Shown: positions 8,953 through 17,740, counted from the stretch's first letter. The stretch: DNA of 64,000 nt from JABGQS01 sp963666505 (GCA_963666505.2 CAXXXL010000001.1:930001-994000), one strand, 5' to 3'. The notes: generated by a model from the sequence alone, not told the origin. Translations and numbers: made by a program.

Positions 8953-10077
8953 TTATTCTAAAAGATATCCATATCCTTCAGTTTCCATTGATGCAAGCGG
9001 TATAAACCGCAGTGAAGCGCTGTTGATGCAGTATCGCAGGCCTCCTCTGTCTGCCGGTCCGTCGTTGAAGACGTGCCCAAGGTGCGAATCGCCCGACCGG
9101 CTTCTAACTTCCGTCCTTACCATGTTAAAAGATGTGTCTTCATATTCGACTACAACATCCGGGCTTATAGGTTTTACAAAGCTTGGCCAGCCGCAGCCGG
9201 AGTCATATTTGTCTGCCGAAGAGAAAAGCGGCTCTCCCGTTACGATGTCCACATAAATTCCTTCATCGTGATTGTCATAATACTCGTTCGAGAAAGAAAA
9301 CTCAGTGTCTCCAAGCTGCGTCACACGATACTGCTCTTCCGTCAGCATTTCTTTAATTGCTGAATCGTCCGGCTTTGGGTAATCCTGAGGGTCTATCACA
9401 AAACCTTGCGTTTTTATAGTTGGTTTCTCCAACGGCTCATCCGCAAGCGTTACGTCGATATGACAGTAACCGTTCGGATTTTTCTTCAAGTAGTCCTGAT
9501 GATATTCTTCGGCAAGGTAGTAGCCGTCGAGCGGCAGCACTTCGGTAACAATAGGCGCTGCGTACTTTACTTCCTGGTTCTTGATAGCTTGTTCTATGAC
9601 CGGTAAATCAGCCTCGTCAGTGTAGTATATACCGCTTCTATATTGCGTGCCTCTGTCATTGCCCTGCTTGTTCAGCGTTGTCGGGTCAACTACCTTGAAA
9701 AAATACTCAAGAATATCCGTAAGACTAATCTCATCTGCATTATACAACACATGGACAGTTTCTGCATGTCCAGTATTTCTATAGCAAACATCTTCGTATG
9801 TTGGGTTTTCTGTGTTTCCGTTTGCATAACCAACCGTTGCATTGACGACGCCGTCTATACGGGACATGTATTCTTCCAGCCCCCAGAAACAGCCGCCTGC
9901 AAGATATATCTCGTTTGTAGCTTCTTGTGCTATTTCGTTGTTTGTATCCATTTCATTATCCTCCGTAACGTCCTGTGTGTTCTGTGTATCCGAACCAGCA
10001 GGTACTCCGGCGCTGCATGCTGCTAGTGTTGCAGTCAACACAGCCACCACCATTAATAATATCAGACCCCTTTTCAT
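8953..10077 (-). CDS. msrAB: Lipoprotein MsrA-MsrB fusion (peptide methionine sulfoxide reductase)
   Basis: A 374-residue bifunctional enzyme repairing both S and R epimers of methionine sulfoxide in proteins. A signal peptide ends in the lipobox LAAC with lipidation Cys21, so it is anchored on the outer face of the membrane. The MsrA domain (about 55-205) has the catalytic Cys63 in GGCFWG. The MsrB domain (about 225-370) has GCGWPSF and the catalytic Cys350 in RYCIN. The zinc CxxC pairs of many MsrB proteins are not visible. It is four bases downstream of a thioredoxin-like lipoprotein that probably reduces it, as in pneumococcal extracytoplasmic Msr systems. Confidence 0.93.
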   Translation of the reverse strand: MKRGLILLMVVAVLTATLAACSAGVPAGSDTQNTQDVTEDNEMDTNNEIAQEATNEIYLAGGCFWGLEEYMSRIDGVVNATVGYANGNTENPTYEDVCYRNTGHAETVHVLYNADEISLTDILEYFFKVVDPTTLNKQGNDRGTQYRSGIYYTDEADLPVIEQAIKNQEVKYAAPIVTEVLPLDGYYLAEEYHQDYLKKNPNGYCHIDVTLADEPLEKPTIKTQGFVIDPQDYPKPDDSAIKEMLTEEQYRVTQLGDTEFSFSNEYYDNHDEGIYVDIVTGEPLFSSADKYDSGCGWPSFVKPISPDVVVEYEDTSFNMVRTEVRSRSGDSHLGHVFNDGPADRGGLRYCINSASLRFIPLASMETEGYGYLLE

Positions 10078-10081
10078 TATA

Positions 10082-10582
10082 CTATCCTTCCCGGATACTT
10101 TCGAGCGCTTGAATTATTTCATCATTATCCTGATGACCCGGATGAATTTTAACTATATTAGCATCAGCATCCAGATAAAAATACGTGGGATAGGCCCTTA
10201 CTCCGAATTCATTTTTAATTAGATCTATGGTGTCAAGAAGTACGGTCATATCTTTGTAATCATCAAGCGATAAAAACCACTTCGAAAAATCCTCTTCGTT
10301 CATTTCTCCGCCTCTGCCCGGCTCGACGATAGAGATGACATTAGCATCAATATCCATTGCTGAGAGTTCGTTATACTGCCTTAGTCCTGAAAGACATATT
10401 GAGCACCAAGAAGCCCAAACTTTAATGACCGTAGGCTTGCCTTTAAGGTCCGAAAGTATGAACTCATTTGCGTTTACGTCTTTAAGGCTTTCATCAGTCC
10501 AGGGCACATCCTGCGCTCCAGTAGCTGTGCACCCGGCAAGAAACATAACGGATGCAAAAAACATCATAAAAACTTTTTTCAT
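10082..10582 (-). CDS. Thioredoxin-like (TlpA/ResA-type) lipoprotein, likely electron donor to MsrAB
   Basis: A 166-residue extracytoplasmic thiol-disulfide protein. The signal peptide ends in LAGC with lipidation Cys18, and the redox motif WCSIC gives Cys60 and Cys63. The C-terminal YPTYFYLD contains the cis-proline of the thioredoxin fold. It is the first gene of the minus-strand operon, four bases before msrAB, so its natural partner is the MsrAB lipoprotein. A CcdA-type membrane reductase that would recharge it is not encoded in the window. Confidence 0.87.
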   Translation of the reverse strand: MKKVFMMFFASVMFLAGCTATGAQDVPWTDESLKDVNANEFILSDLKGKPTVIKVWASWCSICLSGLRQYNELSAMDIDANVISIVEPGRGGEMNEEDFSKWFLSLDDYKDMTVLLDTIDLIKNEFGVRAYPTYFYLDADANIVKIHPGHQDNDEIIQALESIREG

Positions 10583-10749
10583 AGCATCATCCCCCTTTAT
10601 ATGTAATTATATTGTATAACGTTGCGAGAAAATTGAATATGGCTAATCAGTAATAGTTACTGTTTATTAACAGTTTAGACTTTTTTAAGCCTTGCAGCTG
10701 CCGCCTTTGTTATGATATTGTATCTCTGAAAAAATTAACGGAGGCTGAT

Positions 10750-11691
10750 ATGAGAAAAATTGACGTTACAGGTGTTTGCCTGAACCCCAGTATAGACAGA
10801 GCTCTGACGATAGAAGGCTTTGAATACGGAGGAACAAATCGTGTTCTCAGTTCAGTAGATTATGCTGGAGGCAAGGGCTTTAACGTTGCAATAGCGGCCA
10901 GAAAGCTCGGTCTTAAGTCTGCAGCTGCCGGCTTTATTTTTGATGAAAACGGAGGGATAATACTGCGCTCTCTTGAAGCGGAGGATGTGGACAATCAGAC
11001 GCTGAGTATTCCGGGCAGTGTCAGGGTCAACCTTAAGGTATATGATACAAAAACACAGGTAGTTACTGAAGTGAACAGCAAGGGTGAGCCTATCGGGGCG
11101 GATATGCAGGAGAGGCTTTTTTCAAAGATAGAAGAGCTGGCAAGGATTTCAGAATATATGGTTTTCGGAGGCAGCGTTGCTCCCGGGTTGGGAGACGATA
11201 CCTATCAAAAGTTGATAGAGTCTGCCGAAGCTTGCGGCTGCAAGTGCATCTTGGATGCAGAAGGTGAGCTTCTAAAAAAAGGAATAGAAGCAAAACCGTT
11301 TATGATAAAACCGAACCTGTTTGAGCTGCAGATGCTGACGAGAAAAAAGCTTGACAGCACTGGCGAAATAAAGGCGGCGGTTCAGGAAATAATAAAAAGC
11401 GGTGTGCAAATAGTGCTTGTTTCGCTTGGCGGGGACGGTGCAATGATAGCAACAAAAGATGAAGCCTGGTTTGCGCAGGGAATGAAGGTAGCTGTAAAGA
11501 ATACTGTAGGCGCAGGCGATACGATGGTCTCTGGCGCAGTAAAGGGGCTGCTTGGCGGAGGCGATGCTCGTCAAGTGCTTCGGCAGGCGGCGGCAGCTGC
11601 GACTTGCAGCATAACGCAGGAGGGCACAGGACTTACCGATACATCAACACTTTCTGATATATATAAAAACGTCAAAATATCTAACATCTGA
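10750..11691 (+). CDS. PfkB-family sugar-phosphate kinase (1-phosphofructokinase/tagatose-6-phosphate kinase type)
   Basis: A 313-residue kinase of the FruK/LacC branch of the PfkB family, phosphorylating a phospho-sugar with ATP in the cytoplasm. It begins with the branch-typical CLNPSIDRALTI, has AGGKGFNVA near residues 39-47 and the anion-hole/catalytic motif GAGDT near residue 255. It appears to be transcribed alone, divergent from the thioredoxin-MsrAB operon, with ACGGAGG before its ATG. No fruA-like PTS gene or aldolase follows directly, so fructose-1-phosphate, tagatose-6-phosphate or a related sugar are all possible substrates. Confidence 0.85.
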   Translation: MRKIDVTGVCLNPSIDRALTIEGFEYGGTNRVLSSVDYAGGKGFNVAIAARKLGLKSAAAGFIFDENGGIILRSLEAEDVDNQTLSIPGSVRVNLKVYDTKTQVVTEVNSKGEPIGADMQERLFSKIEELARISEYMVFGGSVAPGLGDDTYQKLIESAEACGCKCILDAEGELLKKGIEAKPFMIKPNLFELQMLTRKKLDSTGEIKAAVQEIIKSGVQIVLVSLGGDGAMIATKDEAWFAQGMKVAVKNTVGAGDTMVSGAVKGLLGGGDARQVLRQAAAAATCSITQEGTGLTDTSTLSDIYKNVKISNI

Positions 11692-11717
11692 TTTTTAAGA
11701 TAACAAATAAATAAATG

Positions 11718-11746
11718 TTGCGCAGGAGTTTATTCTGCGTTATAAT
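11718..11746 (+). promoter_or_regulatory. Promoter of the XRE-cupin/HisD-like operon, with an internal inverted repeat
   Basis: TTGCGC (11718-11723) and TATAAT (11741-11746) are spaced by 17 bases. The inverted repeat CGCAG-N9-CTGCG (11721-11739) lies between the two boxes, the position of a classic repressor operator, and could be bound by the XRE-cupin protein encoded just downstream. Confidence 0.7.
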
Positions 11747-11810
11747 AAAGTTGCATAAAAGGAAACAAAAGTATAAAAAGATTTCATAAAAGAAAACCTA
11801 TGGAGTTGAT

Positions 11811-12359
11811 ATGAATACAGAACTAATAAGACAGATAAGGCAGCAGAAAAATATAACTTTGGAGCAGCTTGCAAAAAAGACGGGCTTTTCTAAAGGGTAT
11901 CTTTCCAAGATAGAGAATGCTGGGAGCTTGCCTCCTTTTCCGACAATGCAGAAGATAGCCAATGCGCTGGGCGAAGAGCTGACGCAATTTATAAAGAGCA
12001 AAGATAAAAAGCAGGTGAGCAGCAATCTGGATATAATAGTAGCGGGTGACGATGACGATATCATGCAGTCCATAGGTGGTTATTCATACCAGAAGATGGT
12101 TACGAGCTATGACAATAAATATATGTCGCCACTGCTTATGCAGATAGAGCCTGGCAGGACGGGTGACTTAAAACACGATGGCGAGGAGTTTGTTTTCGTT
12201 GTTAAAGGCTCTGCGGTGCTCGAATATGAGGGAGAGAGTTATACTCTGCCAGAGCGAAGCGGTGCTTATCTCGACTCACGTATTAAGCACGTTTTTATAA
12301 ACAATGCGGATGAGCCGCTTTTGCTTTTAGCGGTCAACTATAACTACAGAAGGTTTTAA
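11811..12359 (+). CDS. XRE-family transcriptional regulator with cupin domain
   Basis: A 182-residue regulator. Residues 1-60 form an XRE-type helix-turn-helix (LAKKTGFSKGYLSKIE), and residues 105-182 a small cupin beta barrel with HDGEEFVFVVKG as its first conserved block. This architecture is typical of repressors or activators of small-molecule catabolic operons such as PuuR. It lies 12 bases upstream of a HisD-like dehydrogenase gene, its probable target and operon partner. An inverted repeat inside its own promoter suggests autoregulation (inference). Confidence 0.9.
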   Translation: MNTELIRQIRQQKNITLEQLAKKTGFSKGYLSKIENAGSLPPFPTMQKIANALGEELTQFIKSKDKKQVSSNLDIIVAGDDDDIMQSIGGYSYQKMVTSYDNKYMSPLLMQIEPGRTGDLKHDGEEFVFVVKGSAVLEYEGESYTLPERSGAYLDSRIKHVFINNADEPLLLLAVNYNYRRF

Positions 12360-12371
12360 AGGAGGAAACTC

Positions 12372-13637
12372 ATGAGGATCTATAAGGACGGCGGACACAG
12401 GCTCTTCGAGAGCGACCCGGAAACGAGCAGGATCGTTTCAGAGCTGCTGCTGGAACTAGAACGAGATGGTATGGATGCAGTAAGAAAATACAGCAGCAAG
12501 TTCGATGACTGGAACCCGGAAAGCTTTGAGCTTACAGAAAAACAGATTAGCGAATCTATAGCAACGCTGGACAGGCAGGTAATCGAGGATACGGATTTCT
12601 GCCAGAACAACGTAAGAAAGTTTGCGCAGGCGCAGCTTGCTACGATGAAGGAACTGGAATATAATCCGGGCGGAGGTGTAACGCTAGGCCACAAACACAT
12701 ACCGGTAAAAAACGTGGGCAGCTATATACCGGGAGGCAGATACCCGATGTTCGGATCGGCGCAGATGAGCATAATACCGGCAAAGGTCGCAGGTGTGGAT
12801 ACAGTCGTTGCATGCACGCCGCCGGTGAAAGGGCAGGGGTATTATGCAGCTACAGTCAACGCAATGAAAAAAGCGGGAGCGGATAGGATATTTATACTTG
12901 GAGGAGTTCAGGCTTTTGCGCTTATGGCTTTCGGGATGGGCGAAGTCGATCCGGTTGATATACTCTGCGGTGCAGGCAACAAGTTCGTTGCTGAAGCAAA
13001 ACGCCAGCTTTTCGGCAGGTGCGGAATAGACCTGCTTGCCGGTCCGACAGAGATTATGGTAATAGCGGACGACAACGCAGACCCGAAGATGGTAGCGTGT
13101 GACCTTCTGGGGCAGGCAGAGCACGACCCGAACAGCGGTATAGCGCTAGTCTGTTTCTCGGAAGGATTTGCCGCAGAAACGATGCAGGAGCTTGAGGACC
13201 AGCTTGACGTGCTGCCTACGAAAGAGGTGGCCCAGGTTTCTTGGGCCAACAACGGGATAATATATATAGCTGATGATAAAGAAGAAGCTGTAAGGATTGC
13301 GGACGATTATGCGCCGGAGCACCTGGAAGTGCAGACAGAGGACGATGATTACTATCTTGAGAACCTTCGTAACTATGGTTCACTATTTGTAGGGGAAGAG
13401 ACTACCGTTGCATACGGCGATAAGTCTATTGGCACGAATCACATTCTGCCGACAAGCAGGGCAGCAAGATACACAGGCGGCGTTTGGGTAGGCAAGTTCC
13501 TCAAGACGGTGACATATCAGAGGATGACTAAAGCGGCCAGTGTGAGGATAGGCAAAGTGACGCAGCGCCAGTGCGAGATAGAGCGCATGCTTGCCCACGG
13601 CCTTACCGCAAAGATGAGGATAGACAAATATCAGTGA
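12372..13637 (+). CDS. HisD-like NAD-dependent alcohol dehydrogenase (histidinol dehydrogenase family)
   Basis: A 421-residue protein with the histidinol dehydrogenase signatures LAGPTEIMVIAD, GQAEHDP, APEHLE and GTNHILPT. The Gln-His zinc ligands and the two catalytic-type histidines are present. There is no histidine operon here. The gene follows an XRE-cupin regulator, a setting seen for catabolic members of the family such as sulfopropanediol 3-dehydrogenase HpsN. It probably oxidises a hydroxymethyl group to an acid in two steps in the cytoplasm; true histidinol activity cannot be excluded from sequence alone. Confidence 0.82.
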   Translation: MRIYKDGGHRLFESDPETSRIVSELLLELERDGMDAVRKYSSKFDDWNPESFELTEKQISESIATLDRQVIEDTDFCQNNVRKFAQAQLATMKELEYNPGGGVTLGHKHIPVKNVGSYIPGGRYPMFGSAQMSIIPAKVAGVDTVVACTPPVKGQGYYAATVNAMKKAGADRIFILGGVQAFALMAFGMGEVDPVDILCGAGNKFVAEAKRQLFGRCGIDLLAGPTEIMVIADDNADPKMVACDLLGQAEHDPNSGIALVCFSEGFAAETMQELEDQLDVLPTKEVAQVSWANNGIIYIADDKEEAVRIADDYAPEHLEVQTEDDDYYLENLRNYGSLFVGEETTVAYGDKSIGTNHILPTSRAARYTGGVWVGKFLKTVTYQRMTKAASVRIGKVTQRQCEIERMLAHGLTAKMRIDKYQ

Positions 13638-13640
13638 TGT

Positions 13641-14036
13641 ACAGTATACATAAAAGGTATAAAATTTCAGACCGATTTAGACAATATATCTTCAGATATG
13701 ACGGACGGCTTTTGTGTAGGATGGAAAGCTCCGATAGTGAAAGAAAAACTGTACAGTATACTTAAAAGCAGCTATGCATTTATGCTTGCTATTGATGAGG
13801 ATAAAAACTGTATTACCGGATTTGTCAACGCACTTTCTGACGGGCTTTATTTTGCTTTCATACCTATGCTTGAAGTGAAACCGGAGTAAAAGAGAAAAGG
13901 GATAGGCAAACGGCTCATGAGAATCTTGTTTGAAGACCTGAGGCAGATGCCTATAATAGACCTAATGTGCGACGAGGATGTTCAGGGGTATTATGAGAAA
14001 CTTGGAATGACCAGAACAAAAGGTATGCGAAAATAA
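13641..14036 (+). pseudogene. GNAT acetyltransferase, interrupted by an in-frame stop and lacking a start
   Basis: One frame encodes an almost complete small GNAT protein. It has DGFCVGWKAP, ITGFVNALSDG and FIPMLEV, then a TAA at 13887-13889, then KRKGIGKRLM (the acetyl-CoA-binding Q/RxxGxG/A loop) and YYEKLGM before the final TAA at 14034. The stop falls in the usual PEYQGKGIG segment, where a Tyr or Gln codon would be expected. In the same frame no ATG, GTG or TTG precedes the conserved N-terminal part, which begins right after the HisD-like stop. Both defects point to a decayed gene; stop-codon readthrough is a less likely alternative. Confidence 0.75.
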
Positions 14037-14144
14037 AACGCACTGCTTGACTGAAAAAAATAGGGTAAATAAATATAGCTGGTAATAAACACGGATTTAC
14101 GTTATGATATATATGCTAATACTATAATTTCGTTTTATATTTCT

Positions 14145-14173
14145 CCTGCCATAAATATGGCAGGTTATTTTTT
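14145..14173 (+). terminator. Intrinsic terminator between the GNAT remnant and the GNAT gene
   Basis: CCTGCCAT (14145-14152) pairs with ATGGCAGG (14157-14164) and is followed by TTATTTTTT. It terminates plus-strand transcripts and overlaps the 3' end of the convergent GNAT gene. Confidence 0.75.
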
Positions 14174-14720
14174 ACGACTTTATATTTTCATGCTCCAGGA
14201 TTGAGAAAATAAAGGAATCATGCCATTTTCCCTGCTTAAATCTATTATCCCTTAAACGTCCTTCTTTTTTCATACCGGTTTTTTCTAAGACCTTTATCGA
14301 ACCGATATTGTCAGTGTGGCATGTTGCAAATATCCTATGTAAGCTTAACCGTTCGAAGCCGAACCGGATAAAAGCATTGGCTGCTTCTGTAGCATAGCCG
14401 TTCCCCCAAAATCTATCGTTAAGACAATAACCGATAAAGCCTTCTTTCACGCTTGGGTTTGTTATATGGACTTCGCCTCCGCCAATTAAAACATCATCCT
14501 TTTTCAGGACAATGGCAAAGTCATAGTCGTTTCTTGGGTCTTGACTTTGGAATTCAATAGATTCATGTAAGAAATTGAGGGTTTGTTCTTCGCTGCTAGG
14601 TTCAAAGAGCATATACTTTGTTACTGTGTCACTTGAAGCATATGCATGAACAGGTACAAAGTCACTTGTGTTAAATTCTCTGATAATAAGCCTTGATGTC
14701 TCAAAAGGTTCAATAAACAT
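14172..14720 (-). CDS. GNAT-family N-acetyltransferase (RimJ/RimL-like)
   Basis: A 182-residue acetyltransferase of the RimJ/RimL/spermidine-acetyltransferase branch. It opens with the typical TSRLIIREF, and carries GFIGYCLNDRFWGNGYATEA with the acetyl-CoA loop, then NIGSIKVLEKTGMKKEG, the C-terminal GNAT block. It transfers acetyl to an amino group of a protein N-terminus or small molecule in the cytoplasm. AAAGGAG precedes the ATG. It is a single gene, visibly more AT-rich than its catabolic neighbours. Confidence 0.9.
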   Translation of the reverse strand: MFIEPFETSRLIIREFNTSDFVPVHAYASSDTVTKYMLFEPSSEEQTLNFLHESIEFQSQDPRNDYDFAIVLKKDDVLIGGGEVHITNPSVKEGFIGYCLNDRFWGNGYATEAANAFIRFGFERLSLHRIFATCHTDNIGSIKVLEKTGMKKEGRLRDNRFKQGKWHDSFIFSILEHENIKS

Positions 14721-14807
14721 AAGCAGCTCCTTTATTGAAATTAACAGTTAAAACTATACAAAACTTAAGAACAGTGATAAACAATCAATAGATGAAAATA
14801 TAAGTGA

Positions 14808-15857
14808 TTATCGTTTTACGCTCTGAAGCAGCCTAAGACCATTGTCATAGAATATATCATTAAGCTGCGTTTCAGAGAGCCCCGCCAGATTTGCGGCGTG
14901 CTCAACAGCTATAGCAATTTCGTGCGCCATATAAGTAGCGTTCATGTTATTTGACGGTACACGAAAATCACTTTTTTCATATTCGTCAAGAACGAGGTCT
15001 ACCCAGTGGTCTTTGACGGTGACACGTCTGCCTTTCATAGCTGCAACCGGAAGGTCGGTAGCATAAACAAAGCGTCCGGCTCCCATTTCCCGAAGAGCCA
15101 GAGTGATAGAAACGGCATCCATTACCATTGAAGTGTCCATGCTTACGTTTTCAAGGTCTGCAACGCTTGATATAGCCTGTCTCATGTGATACGGGTCATA
15201 ACATCTGCCGCAGTGCGCAAGCACTATCTTTGCTTTGGGATACTGTTTTGCAAGCTTTCTGACACCTGCGCCGATTTCCGGGTCTGCCAGCCTCAGAGAG
15301 CGTGGAACGTGCAGCAGGACTATAAGGCCAAGCTCGTTTGCAATGTCCATTTCGTCGGGCAGAAGCATGTCATCTACTGTTACTTTGCCGTAATCGTTCC
15401 CGACCCAGTTGAGGAACACTTTATAGCCGTAGAAGCCGCCGGCAGTAACGCTGCTGTATATCGTGTCTACAGGCACACAACCGCCGCCGCATACAAGAAG
15501 CGGAAAGTATCTGCCGTCTTCGGCGCTGTTTTTAACGTACTCGTTAGTTTTATCTATGTGTACCGCAGGAGTAGGCTGCCCGAAACACACTGCGCTGCAT
15601 TCCTTGTCAGGAAAAATATCTGCAAGGTCGCTCTTTAGCTGCTGCATGGTATACTGCGTTTTAGTCACCATGTATTTTGCCGCCTCGAATTTACCAAAAG
15701 AGTCACTGGATGTTACATCGCCGGAGTTTTCGCTGCCCAGCCACTGGTCAGCTTCCCATATGTGGGCGTGGAAATCGAGGACCTTGTCCGGAAGATATGG
15801 AGAGACTCTTTGCTCATAGAATGATTTACTTAGGCTTTCGATTTGCTGAGTGCTCAT
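14808..15857 (-). CDS. Amidohydrolase-2 family metal-dependent hydrolase
   Basis: A 349-residue barrel hydrolase (Amidohydro_2 type). Metal-ligand motifs are visible in order: HAH in LDFHAHIW, His in VLLHVPRS, His in VLAHCGRC, and Asp in YATDLPV. Members hydrolyse lactones or decarboxylate acids. It is divergent from the class III aminotransferase at 16066 and is paralogous to the protein at 18646-19632, with the same ALxH-GR and TDxPV layout. The substrate is unknown; catabolic context only. Confidence 0.82.
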   Translation of the reverse strand: MSTQQIESLSKSFYEQRVSPYLPDKVLDFHAHIWEADQWLGSENSGDVTSSDSFGKFEAAKYMVTKTQYTMQQLKSDLADIFPDKECSAVCFGQPTPAVHIDKTNEYVKNSAEDGRYFPLLVCGGGCVPVDTIYSSVTAGGFYGYKVFLNWVGNDYGKVTVDDMLLPDEMDIANELGLIVLLHVPRSLRLADPEIGAGVRKLAKQYPKAKIVLAHCGRCYDPYHMRQAISSVADLENVSMDTSMVMDAVSITLALREMGAGRFVYATDLPVAAMKGRRVTVKDHWVDLVLDEYEKSDFRVPSNNMNATYMAHEIAIAVEHAANLAGLSETQLNDIFYDNGLRLLQSVKR

Positions 15858-16007
15858 AATAACCTCCGCTGAATTCTTGGCTTACACATATAGAATAGAA
15901 TAGAAACGATTTTTGGGCAAGTTCATTTGAAAAAAGCATGCAAAATAAATGTTTTTCGTACGTTCGCTTTTGAAAAATATGTAATTTAGACGATTAATAC
16001 CATTCGC

Positions 16008-16036
16008 TTTACTATGTGTGTCAATTGTAATATACT
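16008..16036 (+). promoter_or_regulatory. Candidate promoter of the 16066 aminotransferase
   Basis: TTTACT (16008-16013) and TATACT (16031-16036) are spaced by 17 bases, about 25 bases before the AGGAGG ribosome site. The match is moderate. Confidence 0.45.
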
Positions 16037-16065
16037 GTTGAATATATTTTTATAGGAGGCATGGC

Positions 16066-17616
16066 GTGGTAAAGAATACGAGCAATTCACTTATTGACCT
16101 TCTGGGCAAAGAATACTGCGAAACAATTGCAAATACGGCAACAGCACTACACGGCATTTCAGAGAAAAGAGCAAAGGAACTCATCTCGGCCAAGGTAGAT
16201 TTTTTTCCGGATGATTACAAAGAACGGATAATGGCGCTTTCCGGCAAAATAGGGGAGCAGATTTTTGATGCTTTCGAGAATGACAACAAAGGTGCATCAA
16301 CACAAGGTTACAATAAGGTAACAAACACAAAGGCTTCACCGATAGGCTGCATAGGGCCATATAGAGTTGGCGAAGACGGGCGGCTATACCTTGCCGCAAA
16401 GAGTGAACACTATCATATTCCAGTCGGGCACAACTTTCCCGGCTATAAGCTAATAAACTATGCAAGAGAGCTTGGAATACCCAACGCAACTCATAACAAC
16501 ACAAGGGGCTTTATAGCAAGAAGCCTTGAAACAAAGCTCATCTGCGAAATAAATGATATAAAAGAGTGCGGCAGTGAACTTGAAGACATCCTTAAGTCAA
16601 AACAGCCAAAGGTACTCAACCGGATTCTGAATATAGAGACTGGCAGCCTTGCGTGCGAGGCAGGAATAAAGATGATGATGACGAGGTTTTATGCACAGGA
16701 CAACCTTACAAAGCCTGCGGTCCACAAAGGAAAAGTTCCGGTGTTTTTCGTTATGGCGGACAGCAGCGGCGGATTTGAAGCGAACTATCATGGTACTACT
16801 ATAATTGCACAGACTATGCGTGGGCTGTGGCCGAAGCTCTATCAGGAAAACGAGAAGAACGATATATACAAGATAGTCAGCGTTGCTATAAACGACATTG
16901 AAGATTTCAAGACAAAGATTCAGAAGTATAACAGGGGCAAGTATAAGACGGCAGGCTTTCTGCACGAGCTGGTTCTGATGAACTATGGTGCAGTAAAACT
17001 GGATGAGGAGTATATAAAACAGGTTTACGAGCTGTGCGGACAGTACGACACCCCGACTATGTGTGATGAGATCCAGTCGTGCATGTGGTACCCGGGCATG
17101 TTCCTTTATAAGATATACGGACTAAAGCCGGATTTTGTTATACTCGGTAAAGGTTTTTCCGGGGGAGAATATCCTTCCTCAAAGATAGTGACGACTTATG
17201 AGATGGATAGCATGAGCCAGTTCGGCGCACTTGTGACCAATGGACAGCAGGAGCTTTCCAGCCTTGCATATCTTATCACTATGAAATTCTTTAAGGATAA
17301 TGCAGAGCAGATAGGGGCGCTTGGTAATAAAATCGAAGAACTGCTGGAAGGGCTGAGAAACAGACACAGCGATATGATTGAAAAGATCGAAGGCAAAGGG
17401 CATCTTCTGGCGCTTCATTTCAAATCATTGGAGCAGGCAGGTGAATTCGCAAAGCGTGTCAATGCGCACTGCATAGATATAAGCGCACAGACATATAAAC
17501 CAAACTGTCCGCCTGCTGCACTTATAAAACTTCCTGTCATAATGAGCGAAGAACTGCTGGGTGTAATGGTAAACAGATTTGAGGCTGTTTTAGAGCAGAT
17601 GAAAGCTGAACAATAG
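16066..17616 (+). CDS. Class III pyridoxal-phosphate aminotransferase-like protein
   Basis: A 516-residue PLP enzyme started at GTG six bases after AGGAGG; the nearer ATG at 16061 runs straight into a stop. The cofactor aspartate block CDEIQS and the Schiff-base lysine in LGKGFSGGEYP are those of class III aminotransferases. An unusually long N-terminal part of about 130 residues precedes the domain (class III enzymes are usually 420-460 residues). It likely transfers an amino group between an omega-amino compound and a keto acid. It is transcribed alone with its own terminator and is divergent from an amidohydrolase. Confidence 0.8.
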   Translation: MVKNTSNSLIDLLGKEYCETIANTATALHGISEKRAKELISAKVDFFPDDYKERIMALSGKIGEQIFDAFENDNKGASTQGYNKVTNTKASPIGCIGPYRVGEDGRLYLAAKSEHYHIPVGHNFPGYKLINYARELGIPNATHNNTRGFIARSLETKLICEINDIKECGSELEDILKSKQPKVLNRILNIETGSLACEAGIKMMMTRFYAQDNLTKPAVHKGKVPVFFVMADSSGGFEANYHGTTIIAQTMRGLWPKLYQENEKNDIYKIVSVAINDIEDFKTKIQKYNRGKYKTAGFLHELVLMNYGAVKLDEEYIKQVYELCGQYDTPTMCDEIQSCMWYPGMFLYKIYGLKPDFVILGKGFSGGEYPSSKIVTTYEMDSMSQFGALVTNGQQELSSLAYLITMKFFKDNAEQIGALGNKIEELLEGLRNRHSDMIEKIEGKGHLLALHFKSLEQAGEFAKRVNAHCIDISAQTYKPNCPPAALIKLPVIMSEELLGVMVNRFEAVLEQMKAEQ

Positions 17617-17627
17617 AAATAAAAAAG

Positions 17628-17660
17628 AAGGGTTGTACAGTGAAAAGTGCAGCCTTTTTT
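17628..17660 (+). terminator. Intrinsic terminator after the 16066 aminotransferase
   Basis: GGTTGTAC (17631-17638) pairs with GTGCAGCC (17647-17654), including two G-U pairs, and is followed by TTTTTT. Confidence 0.8.
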
Positions 17661-17711
17661 AATTGTTTAGACATACAAAATAGACTTTTTCTATTTTTTC
17701 GTCACAAAATA

Positions 17712-17740
17712 TTGACTGCACTTTGTATAGCGTGTATGCT
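17712..17740 (+). promoter_or_regulatory. Promoter of the SDR-amidohydrolase-NagA-like operon
   Basis: TTGACT (17712-17717) and TATGCT (17735-17740) are spaced by 17 bases. An untranslated leader of roughly 95 bases precedes the SDR start. Confidence 0.65.

Noticed and set aside
12372..13637. Part of a histidine biosynthesis operon
   Set aside because: No other his gene is near; the neighbouring regulator and promoter indicate a separate unit.
13571..13765. 64-codon open frame spanning the HisD-like 3' end
   Set aside because: It reads the GNAT remnant in the wrong frame and continues HisD out of frame; the conserved residues are in another frame.
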